Assembly: GCF_023283485.1 (NCBI RefSeq) | Contig: NZ_JAKILU010000005.1 | Location: forward strand, 172,211-236,210 | Direction of reading: 5' to 3' | From: Shewanella glacialipiscicola | Lineage (GTDB): Bacteria; Pseudomonadota; Gammaproteobacteria; Enterobacterales; Shewanellaceae | DNA: 64,000 nucleotides | Part shown: one piece after another, positions 30,341 through 40,247 of the stretch | How positions within the stretch are numbered: position 1 is the stretch's first letter | Layout: every line of letters begins with the position of its first letter | Notes under the pieces: generated by a model | Seen by the model: the letters and a program-made list of their open reading frames with translations, nothing else | The model's database searches: none | Told to the model about the DNA's origin: nothing | Program-made: the position numbers and the translations under genes

Positions 30341-30779
30341 AACAACTCTCAATGACAATAGGATGAATACATACATCGGCAGTATAACCTATTTCTTGAG
30401 TTTGAGCTGGATTTCTAACCGTTGAATTAAACAGAGAAAAGCGTATATCTTTGTAGAAAAGGCTAGAAACACAGCCTTAATTGAGCGGATTCACTAAAAT
30501 CAGGGGATAGCTACGATAAGACCCTATATCAATATAGTCTATTGGTGTTTCTAAATAACCTCAAGACGTTTGATATGAGTAATAACAGTAAGTATGTCGT
30601 TGTTCAGCATACCGCAATTCTGCCATATAAACGCACTGACTCTGCTGATAATCAGCCATTGCAGGTGTATCGACTAATATATGCTCGTGACCTATAACTT
30701 AGACGTGCAGAGCGCAGCGATATAATAGCGAATTCAATACCGAGGTCGATGATATTACAACTTCTTTACCATGGATTTT
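30341..30779. other. Intergenic region between motX and the DUF2065 gene
   Basis: About 440 bp. It holds a hairpin AAGGCT-AGAAACAC-AGCCTT near 30460-30479 and a 40-codon plus-strand frame at 30575-30697 (MSNNSKYVVVQH...) with no clear ribosome-binding site. Nothing else is recognisable apart from the expected motX promoter. Confidence 0.4.
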
Positions 30780-30968
30780 TTATACAAAAACCACAAATAT
30801 GACAATGCCAATTGTCACCAACACGCCGCCAAACCGCTGAATAATGTGCTGATGTTGATGAGACAGTTCATTTAAATAGTACCGCCATTTATTAGGGAAT
30901 AACAATGGTCCAACCCCTTCCAAAATGAGCACTAATGCTACCGCCAGCATAAAAACTTGCAAGGTCAT
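30780..30968 (-). CDS. DUF2065 family small membrane protein (YjeT-like)
   Basis: A 62-residue protein of the DUF2065/YjeT family with two predicted transmembrane segments: LQVFMLAVALVLILEGVGPLLFP and a C-terminal VLVTIGIVIFVVFV. They are joined by a His- and Gln-rich loop (NELSHQHQHIIQRFGG). Family function is unknown. In enterics the homologue sits by hflC and purA; here it lies between motX and rpsI, so context gives no clue. Confidence 0.8.
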   Translation of the reverse strand: MTLQVFMLAVALVLILEGVGPLLFPNKWRYYLNELSHQHQHIIQRFGGVLVTIGIVIFVVFV

Positions 30969-31064
30969 ACTTACCCCAAACTGAATCGTTGAATACCAAA
31001 AAAAGAGTATATCTGCACATTTAATTGCGAGAGCATAATGGTAATATTATAAATTTTAACCAAT

Positions 31065-31091
31065 AAAAAACCCAGCAAAGCTGGGTTTTTT
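31065..31091 (-). terminator. Terminator of the rplM-rpsI operon
   Basis: Stem AAAAAACCCAGC / GCTGGGTTTTTT with a 3-nt loop, immediately downstream of rpsI on the minus strand. Confidence 0.88.
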
Positions 31092-31108
31092 GATATTCCA
31101 AAAACGAA

Positions 31109-31501
31109 TTAACGCTTAGAGAATTGTGGCTTACGACGTGCTTTACGTAGACCCACTTTCTTACGCTCAACTTTACGAGCGTCACGGGTAACGAAACCAG
31201 CAGAACGTAGTGATGGACGCAGAGCTTCATCTAATTGCATCAGAGCACGGGTAATACCGTGACGGATTGCGCCTGCTTGGCCAGTGGTACCACCGCCTTT
31301 AACAGTTACATAGATGTCCAGCTTATCAGTCATTTCAACTAACTCTAATGGTTGACGAACAACCATACGAGCAGTTTCACGACCAAAATACTGATCCAAA
31401 GGACGTTGGTTTACAACGATGTTGCCACTTCCTGCTTTAGCGAATACGCGAGCAGTAGATGTTTTTCGACGGCCAGTGCCGTAATACTGAGTTGCAGCCA
31501 T
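31109..31501 (-). CDS. rpsI: 30S ribosomal protein S9
   Basis: S9 sits in the head of the small subunit, and its C-terminal tail contacts P-site tRNA. The 130-residue sequence begins [19 protein letters not shown] and has [15 protein letters not shown]. It ends in the conserved [12 protein letters not shown] tail, whose terminal Lys-Arg reaches the decoding site. It lies 15 bp downstream of rplM in the universal rplM-rpsI operon. Confidence 0.99.
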   Translation of the reverse strand: MAATQYYGTGRRKTSTARVFAKAGSGNIVVNQRPLDQYFGRETARMVVRQPLELVEMTDKLDIYVTVKGGGTTGQAGAIRHGITRALMQLDEALRPSLRSAGFVTRDARKVERKKVGLRKARRKPQFSKR

Positions 31502-31516
31502 TTGCTTAAATCCCGT

Positions 31517-31945
31517 TTAGATATCAAGAACTTGAGGTTGTTGTGCAGTGTGGTTATGTTCTGCGCCAGCGTAAACTTTTAGTTTACGGAACATGGCACG
31601 GCCCAGAGGACCTTTTGGTAACATACCCTTAACTGCTTTCTCGATGATCATTTCTGGCTTTTGCGCTTGCAGCTTTTCAAAGCTGATTTGCTTAATGCCA
31701 CCAGGGAAGCCTGAATGCGAGTAGTACGTTTTGCCTTTCGCTTTGTTACCAGTCACAGTCACTTTTTGAGCATTAACAACGATGATATAATCACCGGTAT
31801 CAACGTGTGGCGTGTATTCTGGCTTATGCTTACCGCGTAAACGGATAGCGATTTCAGTTGCGATACGACCTAAAGTTTTGCCGTCTGCATCAACGACGAA
31901 CCAGTCACGAGTTACGGTTTCTGGTGTAGCAGTAAAAGTCTTCAT
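31517..31945 (-). CDS. rplM: 50S ribosomal protein L13
   Basis: L13 is an early-assembly protein of the large subunit. The 142-residue protein begins [20 protein letters not shown] and contains [23 protein letters not shown] and [16 protein letters not shown]. In E. coli L13 represses its own mRNA through the leader; a hairpin is present in the corresponding position here at 32055-32071. It heads the rplM-rpsI operon. Confidence 0.99.
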   Translation of the reverse strand: MKTFTATPETVTRDWFVVDADGKTLGRIATEIAIRLRGKHKPEYTPHVDTGDYIIVVNAQKVTVTGNKAKGKTYYSHSGFPGGIKQISFEKLQAQKPEMIIEKAVKGMLPKGPLGRAMFRKLKVYAGAEHNHTAQQPQVLDI

Positions 31946-32054
31946 TATTACAAAAACCCAAAGTTAATTTTCTGTCTCACATGTTATCTGCGCTTGCAAA
32001 TAACACAAAATTGCCTTTTAGCACCCCTTCGAGCACTGACTTCGGCTTACAACT

Positions 32055-32071
32055 TCCGCCCAATTGGCGGA
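32055..32071 (-). promoter_or_regulatory. Possible regulatory hairpin in the rplM leader
   Basis: Stem TCCGCC / GGCGGA with a 5-nt loop, about 110 bp upstream of rplM and downstream of its likely promoter. L13 autoregulation through the leader is known in E. coli; that this hairpin serves it is inference. Confidence 0.3.
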
Positions 32072-32091
32072 GTAACGTGGGCAGGCTGCGG

Positions 32092-32120
32092 AGTATAGAC
32101 AAAGCTGAGTTAAAAATCAC
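32092..32120 (-). promoter_or_regulatory. Candidate sigma-70 promoter of rplM-rpsI
   Basis: On the minus strand a -10 element TATACT at 32097-32092 lies 17 bp from a -35-like GTGATT at 32120-32115. The -10 is good and the -35 poor. Confidence 0.35.
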
Positions 32121-32235
32121 CTGATATTTTGATAAAAACAATAAAACATCGCCCTATAACAGCTAGCAATCTAACGATTAACCCGTTGTAGGTGATTTAC
32201 TACAAGCACTAAAGCAAAATGTTGACGTTGGGCCG

Positions 32236-33348
32236 TTAAGGGAGGTGCTCTGTTTTTAAATAATCGTGGGATTGCATTTCAATCAAACGTGAGCAACAAC
32301 GCTTAAATTCAAAGTTTAATAGGCCATCAGCGTAGATATCTTCAAGTGGCACTTGGGCAGATATAATCAACTTCACATTACGCTCATAAAACTCATCTAC
32401 CATTGCTAGAAAACGCCTAGCAATATCGTCCCCCGTTAAAAATGCGCCCATTTGTTCGACGCCACTGACGAGCACTGTATGGTACTGCCGTGCCAATTCC
32501 ATATAGTCGCGTTGGCTACGAGGACCGTCGCACAGCGCTCTAAAATCAACCAACAGTACGCCTTGCGCTTGTTGACGAATACCAATGCTACGCCCATCTA
32601 TTTCGATGTCTGCGGTAAGCACCTCTGACTCTGGTGCTAACTGGCTAAAATAGCGTAATAGATTAGCATCTGCGGCGGCATCTAATGGGTAATGATAAAT
32701 CTCAGCTTGCTCAAGTGTTCGCAGCCTATAATCTATACCAGAATCCACATTTAATACTTCACAATGCTGATTAATTAATGCTATCGCAGGTAAAAAACGC
32801 ACCCGCTGTAATCCATTTTTATAGAGATCATCGGGAATAATGTTAGAAGTTGCAACGAGCACAACACCTTCTTTAAATAACGCTTGAAACAGCGTTCCCA
32901 ATAGCATCGCATCGGTAATATCTGAGACAAAAAATTCATCAAAACAGATAATGCTATATTGAGCCGCCATTTTTTTTGCGATGACTAACAAAGGATCGCG
33001 CACACCTTTTAATTCATCCAAATTATGATGTAATTGATGCATGAAACGATGAAAATGTGCGCGTAATTTTTTATCGCCAGGTAAAGCATCAAAAAACGTA
33101 TCCATCAGATATGTTTTACCACGGCCAACACCGCCCCAAAGATAGAGCCCCTTTGGTGCTGCTGGTGCTGATTTAAGACCCATAGCGGCAAACAATTTTC
33201 CAAGACCAGAACTAGGCGCTGCCGATGTCGTTAAATCTTCAAAGACGCGTTGTAAGGCTTTAACTGCCATTTCTTGAGCCGGATCATGGGAAAAACCATC
33301 ACGGGTGAGATCTTTTTGGTAATGTTGCCAGGGGCTTAACTGAGGCAC
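32236..33348 (-). CDS. zapE: Cell division ATPase ZapE (AFG1 family)
   Basis: ZapE is an AFG1-type ATPase that associates with the Z-ring late in division and under stress. The 370-residue protein carries Walker A WGGVGRGKTYLMD near residue 76 and Walker B ICFDEFFV near 140. The family segments VLVATSNIIPDDLYKNGLQRVRFLPAI and LISAQVPLEDIY are present. The first codon is GTG. It lies just upstream of rplM-rpsI on the same strand, the same neighbourhood as zapE in E. coli (with rplM-rpsI and degQ-degS). Confidence 0.95.
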   Translation of the reverse strand: MPQLSPWQHYQKDLTRDGFSHDPAQEMAVKALQRVFEDLTTSAAPSSGLGKLFAAMGLKSAPAAPKGLYLWGGVGRGKTYLMDTFFDALPGDKKLRAHFHRFMHQLHHNLDELKGVRDPLLVIAKKMAAQYSIICFDEFFVSDITDAMLLGTLFQALFKEGVVLVATSNIIPDDLYKNGLQRVRFLPAIALINQHCEVLNVDSGIDYRLRTLEQAEIYHYPLDAAADANLLRYFSQLAPESEVLTADIEIDGRSIGIRQQAQGVLLVDFRALCDGPRSQRDYMELARQYHTVLVSGVEQMGAFLTGDDIARRFLAMVDEFYERNVKLIISAQVPLEDIYADGLLNFEFKRCCSRLIEMQSHDYLKTEHLP

Positions 33349-33767
33349 GTTTTGATTCTCTTATATGTCAGTTATTAAAACTAACGCAATATTAACACGG
33401 CCAATGTGGCGCAGGATATATCAATACAGAATGCAACTCTGGTAAAAAACGAGCTCTGTAGCATAAAAAGCGAGTAAATTGTGTTCAAAGGACTATGCTG
33501 TAAATCATTTCAGTTTATTGTGAGCTAAATAAACTCTAACTTGAATAACGGGTTACCTCTCCCATTTTTGATATTACAACGCTTATAAAAACCGTAGAGG
33601 TCGTCAGTAAAAAATTAACATTTTTTAATATTAATGAACTTTTTCAACAAGGTGCGTGTCAGAGTAGCTATCGAAGCAAGGAGCCGATACAGATTTGATC
33701 TGGCGCTCGTAAAATTGTTAATGCATTACATCTGGATCGATTAACCATTATTTGGAGTTATGAATAG
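33349..33767. other. Intergenic region between zapE and degQ
   Basis: About 420 bp between divergent genes. The only element I can name is the sigma-E-like promoter at 33636-33663. The remainder is AT-rich without a credible reading frame. Confidence 0.5.
33636..33663 (+). promoter_or_regulatory. Sigma-E-like promoter upstream of degQ
   Basis: GAACTT and TCAGA are separated by 17 bp, close to the sigma-E consensus GAACTT-N16-TCTGA/TCAAA. It lies about 105 bp upstream of a DegP/DegQ protease gene, a classic RpoE target, and degS follows downstream. Confidence 0.6.
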
Positions 33768-35120
33768 ATGAAAATAAAATTATCTGTACTTTCAGCGGCA
33801 ATGTTAGCCACAACCCTGACTATGATGCCCGTTGTTTCACAGGCTACGATTCCTCAGACGGTTGATGGGCAATCTATGCCAAGCCTTGCGCCTATGCTTG
33901 AGCGCACAACTCCAGCGGTAGTGTCTGTTGCCGTCACTGGCACTCATGTTTCTAAACAAAGAGTACCTGATGTGTTTCGTTACTTCTTCGGCCCTAACGC
34001 ACCGCAAGAGCAAGTACAGGAGCGTCCTTTTAGAGGCTTAGGCTCAGGTGTGATTATTGATGCGGAAAAAGGCTATATTGTCACTAATAACCATGTGATT
34101 GATGGGGCTGATGATATTCAAGTCGGCCTTAACGACGGTCGTGAAGTAAAAGCTAAATTAATTGGTACTGACTCAGAGTCTGATATTGCATTACTGCAAA
34201 TTGAGGCCAAAAATCTGGTCGCAATAAAATCCTCTAACTCTGATGAGCTGCGGGTTGGTGACTTTGCCGTTGCTATCGGTAACCCCTTCGGCTTAGGCCA
34301 AACCGTTACATCCGGTATTGTCAGCGCGTTAGGCCGTAGCGGCTTAGGCATTGAAATGCTAGAGAACTTTATTCAAACCGATGCAGCAATTAACAGTGGT
34401 AACTCCGGTGGCGCACTTGTTAACTTAAACGGCGAGTTAATTGGCATTAACACGGCAATTGTGGCGCCAGGCGGTGGTAACGTAGGTATTGGTTTTGCTA
34501 TTCCAGCCAATATGGTGAAAAGTTTAGTTGCACAAATTGCTGAGCATGGTGAAGTTCGCCGTGGTGTATTAGGTATTTCGGGACGCGACCTTGATAGCCA
34601 ACTCGCACAAGGTTTTGGCTTAGATACTCAGCACGGTGGTTTCGTTAATGAAGTCACAGCGGGCAGCGCAGCAGAAAAAGCGGGGATTAAAGCGGGTGAT
34701 ATTATCGTTAGTGTCGATGGTCGTGGCATCAAGTCCTTCCAAGAACTACGAGCCAAAGTCGCCACTATGGGTGCGGGAGCCAAGGTTGAATTAGGCATTA
34801 TTCGCGACGGTGATAAGAAAACGGTTAAGGTCACATTAGGCGAAGCTAGCCAAAGTACTGAGTCAGCAGCAGGCGCGGTGCATCCTATGCTGCAAGGGGC
34901 AACCTTAGAAAACTCCTCTAAGGGCGTTGAAATTACTGAGGTTGCTCAAGGCTCTCCAGCTGCGATGAGTGGCTTACAAAAAGGCGATGTTATTGTTGGT
35001 ATTAACCGCACTGCAATTAAAGATCTTAAGGCACTTAAAGCTATGCTAAAAGATCAAGAAGGGGCGGTAGCACTGAAGATTATGCGCGATAAGAGCATGC
35101 TGTATTTAGTATTACGTTAA
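33768..35120 (+). CDS. degQ: Periplasmic Do-family serine protease/chaperone DegQ
   Basis: DegQ/DegP degrades or refolds misfolded envelope proteins. The 450-residue precursor has a signal peptide (cleavage after SQA, residue 26). The trypsin-like domain has His in TNNHVIDG (about 109), Asp in SDIALLQIE (about 139) and Ser in NSGNSGGAL (about 211). Two PDZ domains follow (RRGVLGISGRDL... and GVEITEVAQGSPA...). The length fits DegQ. It is followed by degS after 114 bp, and a 13-bp perfect hairpin lies between them. Confidence 0.96.
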   Translation: MKIKLSVLSAAMLATTLTMMPVVSQATIPQTVDGQSMPSLAPMLERTTPAVVSVAVTGTHVSKQRVPDVFRYFFGPNAPQEQVQERPFRGLGSGVIIDAEKGYIVTNNHVIDGADDIQVGLNDGREVKAKLIGTDSESDIALLQIEAKNLVAIKSSNSDELRVGDFAVAIGNPFGLGQTVTSGIVSALGRSGLGIEMLENFIQTDAAINSGNSGGALVNLNGELIGINTAIVAPGGGNVGIGFAIPANMVKSLVAQIAEHGEVRRGVLGISGRDLDSQLAQGFGLDTQHGGFVNEVTAGSAAEKAGIKAGDIIVSVDGRGIKSFQELRAKVATMGAGAKVELGIIRDGDKKTVKVTLGEASQSTESAAGAVHPMLQGATLENSSKGVEITEVAQGSPAAMSGLQKGDVIVGINRTAIKDLKALKAMLKDQEGAVALKIMRDKSMLYLVLR

Positions 35121-35151
35121 TTCCTACATTGACCACATTTTCAGCCTAAGA

Positions 35152-35183
35152 TAAGCATAGGGAGCCTAGCCTCCCTATGCTTA
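35152..35183 (+). repeat. Perfect 13-bp-stem hairpin between degQ and degS
   Basis: TAAGCATAGGGAG and its exact complement are separated by a 6-nt loop (CCTAGC). There is no T-run, so it may stabilise the degQ 3' end or attenuate read-through into degS rather than act as a simple terminator. Confidence 0.7.
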
Positions 35184-35234
35184 CATAGATTAAACATGTT
35201 AATCTAACTCACCTTTTTTAAGATCCATCCTGCC

Positions 35235-36317
35235 ATGACGATAAAAGACACTCTGTTATATCTCGGTAAAGCTACCCTCTTCGGTCTTATCATGGCGGCT
35301 ATCTTTTTATTGGTGACTCGTTATTTCGATAACCCATCATTGGGAAATAATCTGCTACAAACCCGTGCCAACAACACTGTTGAACTGTCTTTTGCCAAGG
35401 CGGTACGCCGAGCAGCACCTGCCGTAGTAAATATTTACAGCCTCAGTATAGATCAAACTCGCCCACTTAATTCGGGGTCACTGCAAGGCCTAGGCTCTGG
35501 TGTGATCATGAGTAAAGAAGGCTACATTCTTACCAATTATCATGTCATCAAGAAAGCTGATGAGATTGTTGTCGCCCTGCAAGATGGCCGTAAATTCACC
35601 TCAGAAGTCGTAGGTTTTGATCCTGAAACTGATTTATCAGTGCTCAAAATTGAAGGCGATAATTTACCCATTGTGCCAGTCAACCTAGAAAGTCCACCTC
35701 AAGTCGGTGATGTCGTACTCGCTATTGGTAATCCCTATAACTTAGGCCAAACCATCACCCAAGGTATTATCAGTGCTACGGGCCGTAATGGTTTAAGTTC
35801 AGGTTATTTAGATTTCCTGCAAACCGATGCTGCAATTAATGCCGGTAACTCAGGCGGCGCGCTCATCGATACTAACGGTAGCCTTATCGGTATTAATACC
35901 GCGGCATTCCAAGTGGGTGAAGAAGGCGGCGGTCACGGAATAAACTTCGCCATCCCCATTAAATTAGCCCACAGTATTATGAATAAGCTGATTAAAAATG
36001 GCCGAGTGATCCGTGGTGCGTTAGGTATTTCTGGCGAACCGATTAACCCTGTGGTAGCACAAATACTGAATCTGCCCGATCTCAAAGGCGTACTCATCAC
36101 AGGTGTCGATCCTAATGGCCCAGCAGCACGCGCGCTGCTGATGCCAAGGGATGTCATTATTAAATACGATGGTGAAGATGTGCCGGGCGTTGAAATGCTG
36201 ATGGATCGCATTGCAGAAACCACACCGGGCAAAAAAGTGATGATGACGGTAATACGCCAAGGTAAGCAACAGGAGTTACCTGTCATTATCGATGAAAAGA
36301 TTGTGGTCGATAACTAG
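35235..36317 (+). CDS. degS: Inner-membrane sigma-E pathway protease DegS
   Basis: DegS senses unassembled outer-membrane proteins through its PDZ domain and makes the first cut in the anti-sigma factor RseA, freeing sigma-E. The 360-residue protein has one N-terminal transmembrane anchor (about 10-28) instead of a cleaved signal. The triad is in TNYHVIK (His about 103), ETDLSVLKIE (Asp) and NAGNSGGAL (Ser about 204), with a single PDZ domain at about 255-350. The arrangement next to degQ is conserved. Confidence 0.96.
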   Translation: MTIKDTLLYLGKATLFGLIMAAIFLLVTRYFDNPSLGNNLLQTRANNTVELSFAKAVRRAAPAVVNIYSLSIDQTRPLNSGSLQGLGSGVIMSKEGYILTNYHVIKKADEIVVALQDGRKFTSEVVGFDPETDLSVLKIEGDNLPIVPVNLESPPQVGDVVLAIGNPYNLGQTITQGIISATGRNGLSSGYLDFLQTDAAINAGNSGGALIDTNGSLIGINTAAFQVGEEGGGHGINFAIPIKLAHSIMNKLIKNGRVIRGALGISGEPINPVVAQILNLPDLKGVLITGVDPNGPAARALLMPRDVIIKYDGEDVPGVEMLMDRIAETTPGKKVMMTVIRQGKQQELPVIIDEKIVVDN

Positions 36318-36360
36318 AGCAGCGCTCTGCATTAGGTATGATGAACAAAACACTGACAAC

Positions 36361-36387
36361 AAAAAACCAGCTTTAAGCTGGTTTTTT
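36361..36387. terminator. Bidirectional terminator between degS and murA
   Basis: Near-perfect palindrome AAAAAACCAGCTT-T-AAGCTGGTTTTTT between convergent genes, with A- and T-runs on both sides. Confidence 0.87.
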
Positions 36388-36429
36388 AATATGTCGAGAT
36401 TTTAATATCGAAGGGCTAATCAGTCACAA

Positions 36430-37695
<1,266 letters not shown>

Positions 37696-37698
37696 TCA

Positions 37699-37956
37699 CT
37701 AGCTAGGCATGTTGAAAACTTTTTCGCGTTTCCATTGAGTCGGCGTGAAAGCTTTAATCGTTAATGCATGTAATTCACCGTTGGCAATGTGTGCCGTCAA
37801 CGGTGCATAAATGGCTTGTTGCTGTTTAACTCGACTCATCCCATCGAAGCACTCACCTACGGCGATCACTTTATAATGGCTACCATCCGAGCTAGCGTGG
37901 ACTTCTTCGAGTCCTAACGCATCACGTAAAATTTGTTCTATTAAGCTGCATTCCAT
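37699..37956 (-). CDS. ibaG: BolA-family protein IbaG (YrbA)
   Basis: IbaG is an acid-induced BolA-family protein that can bind monothiol glutaredoxin and [2Fe-2S] clusters. The 85-residue product from the ATG at 37956 (AAGGTG upstream) shows the BolA fold. DGSHYKVIAVGECFDGMSRVKQQQAIYAPL contains the conserved Cys used as a cluster ligand in IbaG, and the C-terminal HALTIKAFTPTQW contributes the His. It sits between mlaB and murA, 9 bp before murA. The frame extends further upstream but would overlap mlaB. Confidence 0.92.
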   Translation of the reverse strand: MECSLIEQILRDALGLEEVHASSDGSHYKVIAVGECFDGMSRVKQQQAIYAPLTAHIANGELHALTIKAFTPTQWKREKVFNMPS

Positions 37957-37975
37957 GACATCTTTCACCTTATTT

Positions 37976-38260
37976 TTAATGCGCTTCTTCGGTAAAGAAG
38001 GCATGTAAATCATATAAATCAATTAACTTTTTCAGCTGGGGAGACGCTAAACTCAATTCAAGCTGGCGGCTATGTTCACGCACTAGCGCCAGTAAAAAGG
38101 CTATGCCAGCGCTGTCACTGTATTGAAGCTCAGACAAAGATAACGTCTGTATCGCATCACTCAGTAATTGCTGCCGCTGTGGCCATAATGTAATGACATC
38201 AGCTTGGGTTAGACGCCCTTTGAGGTGACAAACTGTGCCTTGTTGCACAAACTCAATCAC
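37976..38260 (-). CDS. mlaB: Mla pathway STAS-domain protein MlaB
   Basis: MlaB is the cytoplasmic STAS subunit that stabilises and activates the MlaF ATPase in the MlaFEDB complex. The 94-residue protein has the short STAS fold with SLSELQYSDSAGIAFLLALV, where the Ser/Thr-containing loop contacts MlaF. Its GTG start overlaps the mlaC stop by four bases (GTGA). It completes the mlaFEDCB operon, which returns mislocalised phospholipids from the outer membrane. Confidence 0.9.
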   Translation of the reverse strand: MIEFVQQGTVCHLKGRLTQADVITLWPQRQQLLSDAIQTLSLSELQYSDSAGIAFLLALVREHSRQLELSLASPQLKKLIDLYDLHAFFTEEAH

Positions 38261-38919
38261 GACTGCGACTTCCCTGATTTAGCCTTGATGACGACTTTTT
38301 CTTTCGTGCGTTCGTCAAGCATCTTAATCACAGGATCGATACCCTGCTGGCGAATAAGATTTGAAATTTCAGATTGTTTAGAAGACAGTAAACTCACCCC
38401 TTCGGCAACCAAATCAAACGCTTTCCATGTGTCATCTTTCAAACGGCGTGCCTTAAATAGTAATTTAATCGGCGGACGACCGGCTTCAATGATCTGTACA
38501 TTTACATCGACTATTTTCTCTTGGCTGAAATCTATCCCCGGTGAAAACTCCACTTTTTGATTGGTGTATTCAGTAAAAGCTTGGGCATAGGTAGAGACTA
38601 AATAACCTTCAAAAGCATCAACGAAACGATTGCGTTGATCTTCGGTTGAATCCTTAAGATATTGGCCTAATACCTTGTAAGAAGCATATTTATAATCGAT
38701 ATAAGGCATTAATTCTTCACGAACAATAACCTTTAAATGATCAGAGTCGGCATCGATAAGCGCTTTATCTTTATGAAAACGATCAAAGGTTTTATTTGCA
38801 ACGGCTTTTACCATGGCATAGGGATCTTTGGTGTCCACAGCCACATCAGCGGCGATAGCATTTGTTGTCCCTAAAACCATCACTAACGGCAATAAAAAGC
38901 GAGATAAGATGTTAAACAT
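38257..38919 (-). CDS. mlaC: Periplasmic phospholipid shuttle MlaC
   Basis: MlaC carries phospholipid across the periplasm between the OmpC-MlaA complex and the inner-membrane MlaFEDB transporter. The 220-residue precursor has a signal peptide ending AIAA near residue 24. The MlaC fold follows: VREELMPYIDYKYASYKVLGQYLK, GYLVSTYAQAFTEYTNQKVEF and WKAFDLVAEGVSLL. It lies between mlaD and mlaB with an 11-bp gap on one side and a 4-bp overlap on the other. Confidence 0.95.
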   Translation of the reverse strand: MFNILSRFLLPLVMVLGTTNAIAADVAVDTKDPYAMVKAVANKTFDRFHKDKALIDADSDHLKVIVREELMPYIDYKYASYKVLGQYLKDSTEDQRNRFVDAFEGYLVSTYAQAFTEYTNQKVEFSPGIDFSQEKIVDVNVQIIEAGRPPIKLLFKARRLKDDTWKAFDLVAEGVSLLSSKQSEISNLIRQQGIDPVIKMLDERTKEKVVIKAKSGKSQS

Positions 38920-38930
38920 AGCGGTAACCC

Positions 38931-39404
38931 CTATTTATCCTTCGAACCCATACTATATAAGAACTGACCAATCAGCTCTTCCAATACCAATGCTGAACGA
39001 GTGTCGTCAATTTTATCGCCATCTTTTAGCATACTGACATCATCATCAACAAAACCGGGTGTTAACCCTAAGAATTGCTCACCCAACAAACCCGAAGTTA
39101 AAATAGCTAAACTACTGGTTTCTGGGAATTTATCGTAACGCTTATCCATCACTACTGTGACGACAGCGACTAACTTAACCGGATCTAAATCAATACTACT
39201 GACTCGACCAACCACCACACCACCGACCTTGACGGGCGAACGTACCTTTAAGCCACCAATATTGGTGAAATTGGCTTTTATGGTATAGGTGCTGTCACTG
39301 CTTTTAACTTCAATATTGGCGACATTAAAGACTAAGACCAAAAAAGCGGCCAGTCCGGTTAAAAGAAACACACCCACTAATAATTCAATTTTCCGTGTCA
39401 ACAT
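38931..39404 (-). CDS. mlaD: Mla pathway MCE-domain protein MlaD
   Basis: MlaD forms a hexameric ring anchored in the inner membrane that feeds lipid between MlaE and MlaC. The 157-residue protein has an N-terminal transmembrane helix (about 8-26) and one MCE domain: YTIKANFTNIGGLKVRSPVKVGGVVVG, then VTVVMDKRYDKFPETSSLAILTSGLLGEQFLGL. The sequence DALVLEELI-like helix near the end forms the pore lining. It belongs to the mlaFEDCB operon. Confidence 0.96.
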   Translation of the reverse strand: MLTRKIELLVGVFLLTGLAAFLVLVFNVANIEVKSSDSTYTIKANFTNIGGLKVRSPVKVGGVVVGRVSSIDLDPVKLVAVVTVVMDKRYDKFPETSSLAILTSGLLGEQFLGLTPGFVDDDVSMLKDGDKIDDTRSALVLEELIGQFLYSMGSKDK

Positions 39405-39461
39405 GCTTAGCTACCACTCTGTTAATCCATCAAATCCTGTGTCGAAATCCGCGATAATTTA

Positions 39462-40247
39462 TTAGCGGCCAAACATCAGGGCTGTCAGTAAAAAATCCAA
39501 TGCCAATACAGCAAGGCTCGACTGAACTACCGTCTGCGTCGTTGCTCGGCTGATGCCTTCCGGATTAGGGATCACTTGATAACCGCGATATAACGCAATC
39601 CAAGTCACCACTACGGCAAACACACCACTCTTGATCAAGCAGTTAACTATGTCCTGACGCCATTCGACCGACGCCTGCAGAATCGACCAAAATGCCCCAC
39701 TATCGATGCCCTTCCATTCCACGCCAACAATGTGACCACCGTAAATACCGACAGCGGTAAACATCAATGTCAGCAATGGCATACTAATAACCCCAGCCCA
39801 AAAGCGCGGTGCAATAATCTGCCTTAATGGGTCGATAGCCATCATCTCTAAGCTCGAGAGCTGTTCAGTACTTTTCATTAACCCAATTTCAGCGGTTAAT
39901 GCAGAACCCGCCCGTCCGGCAAATAATAACGCAGTCACGACTGGCCCTAACTCACGCAGCAAACTGAGCGCGACCATAGGGCCTAAGCTTTCTTCAGTGC
40001 CAAAGCCTACTAAGATATTGTAGCCTTGCAGCGCAAGCACCATGCCGATAAACAGCCCAGACACTAATATGATCACCATAGATTGCACGCCGACCACATA
40101 AATCTGCCGTACTAATAATGGAAAACCTTTACGCACACGTGGCCAGCGAAAAATAGCGCCCCATAACATTAGTCCTGCACGGCCAAAGCCAAGTACAAAC
40201 TCAATGGCACTACGGCCCAAGTCAGCAATACTATCAATTAACTTCAC
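39462..40247 (-). CDS. mlaE: Mla pathway ABC permease MlaE
   Basis: MlaE is the inner-membrane permease of the phospholipid ABC transporter. The 261-residue protein has an amphipathic N-terminal helix and about five membrane helices. It carries the conserved [20 protein letters not shown] and [24 protein letters not shown] coupling segments. Its GTG start overlaps the mlaF stop (GTGA). It is 57 bp upstream of mlaD in the operon. Confidence 0.96.
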   Translation of the reverse strand: MKLIDSIADLGRSAIEFVLGFGRAGLMLWGAIFRWPRVRKGFPLLVRQIYVVGVQSMVIILVSGLFIGMVLALQGYNILVGFGTEESLGPMVALSLLRELGPVVTALLFAGRAGSALTAEIGLMKSTEQLSSLEMMAIDPLRQIIAPRFWAGVISMPLLTLMFTAVGIYGGHIVGVEWKGIDSGAFWSILQASVEWRQDIVNCLIKSGVFAVVVTWIALYRGYQVIPNPEGISRATTQTVVQSSLAVLALDFLLTALMFGR

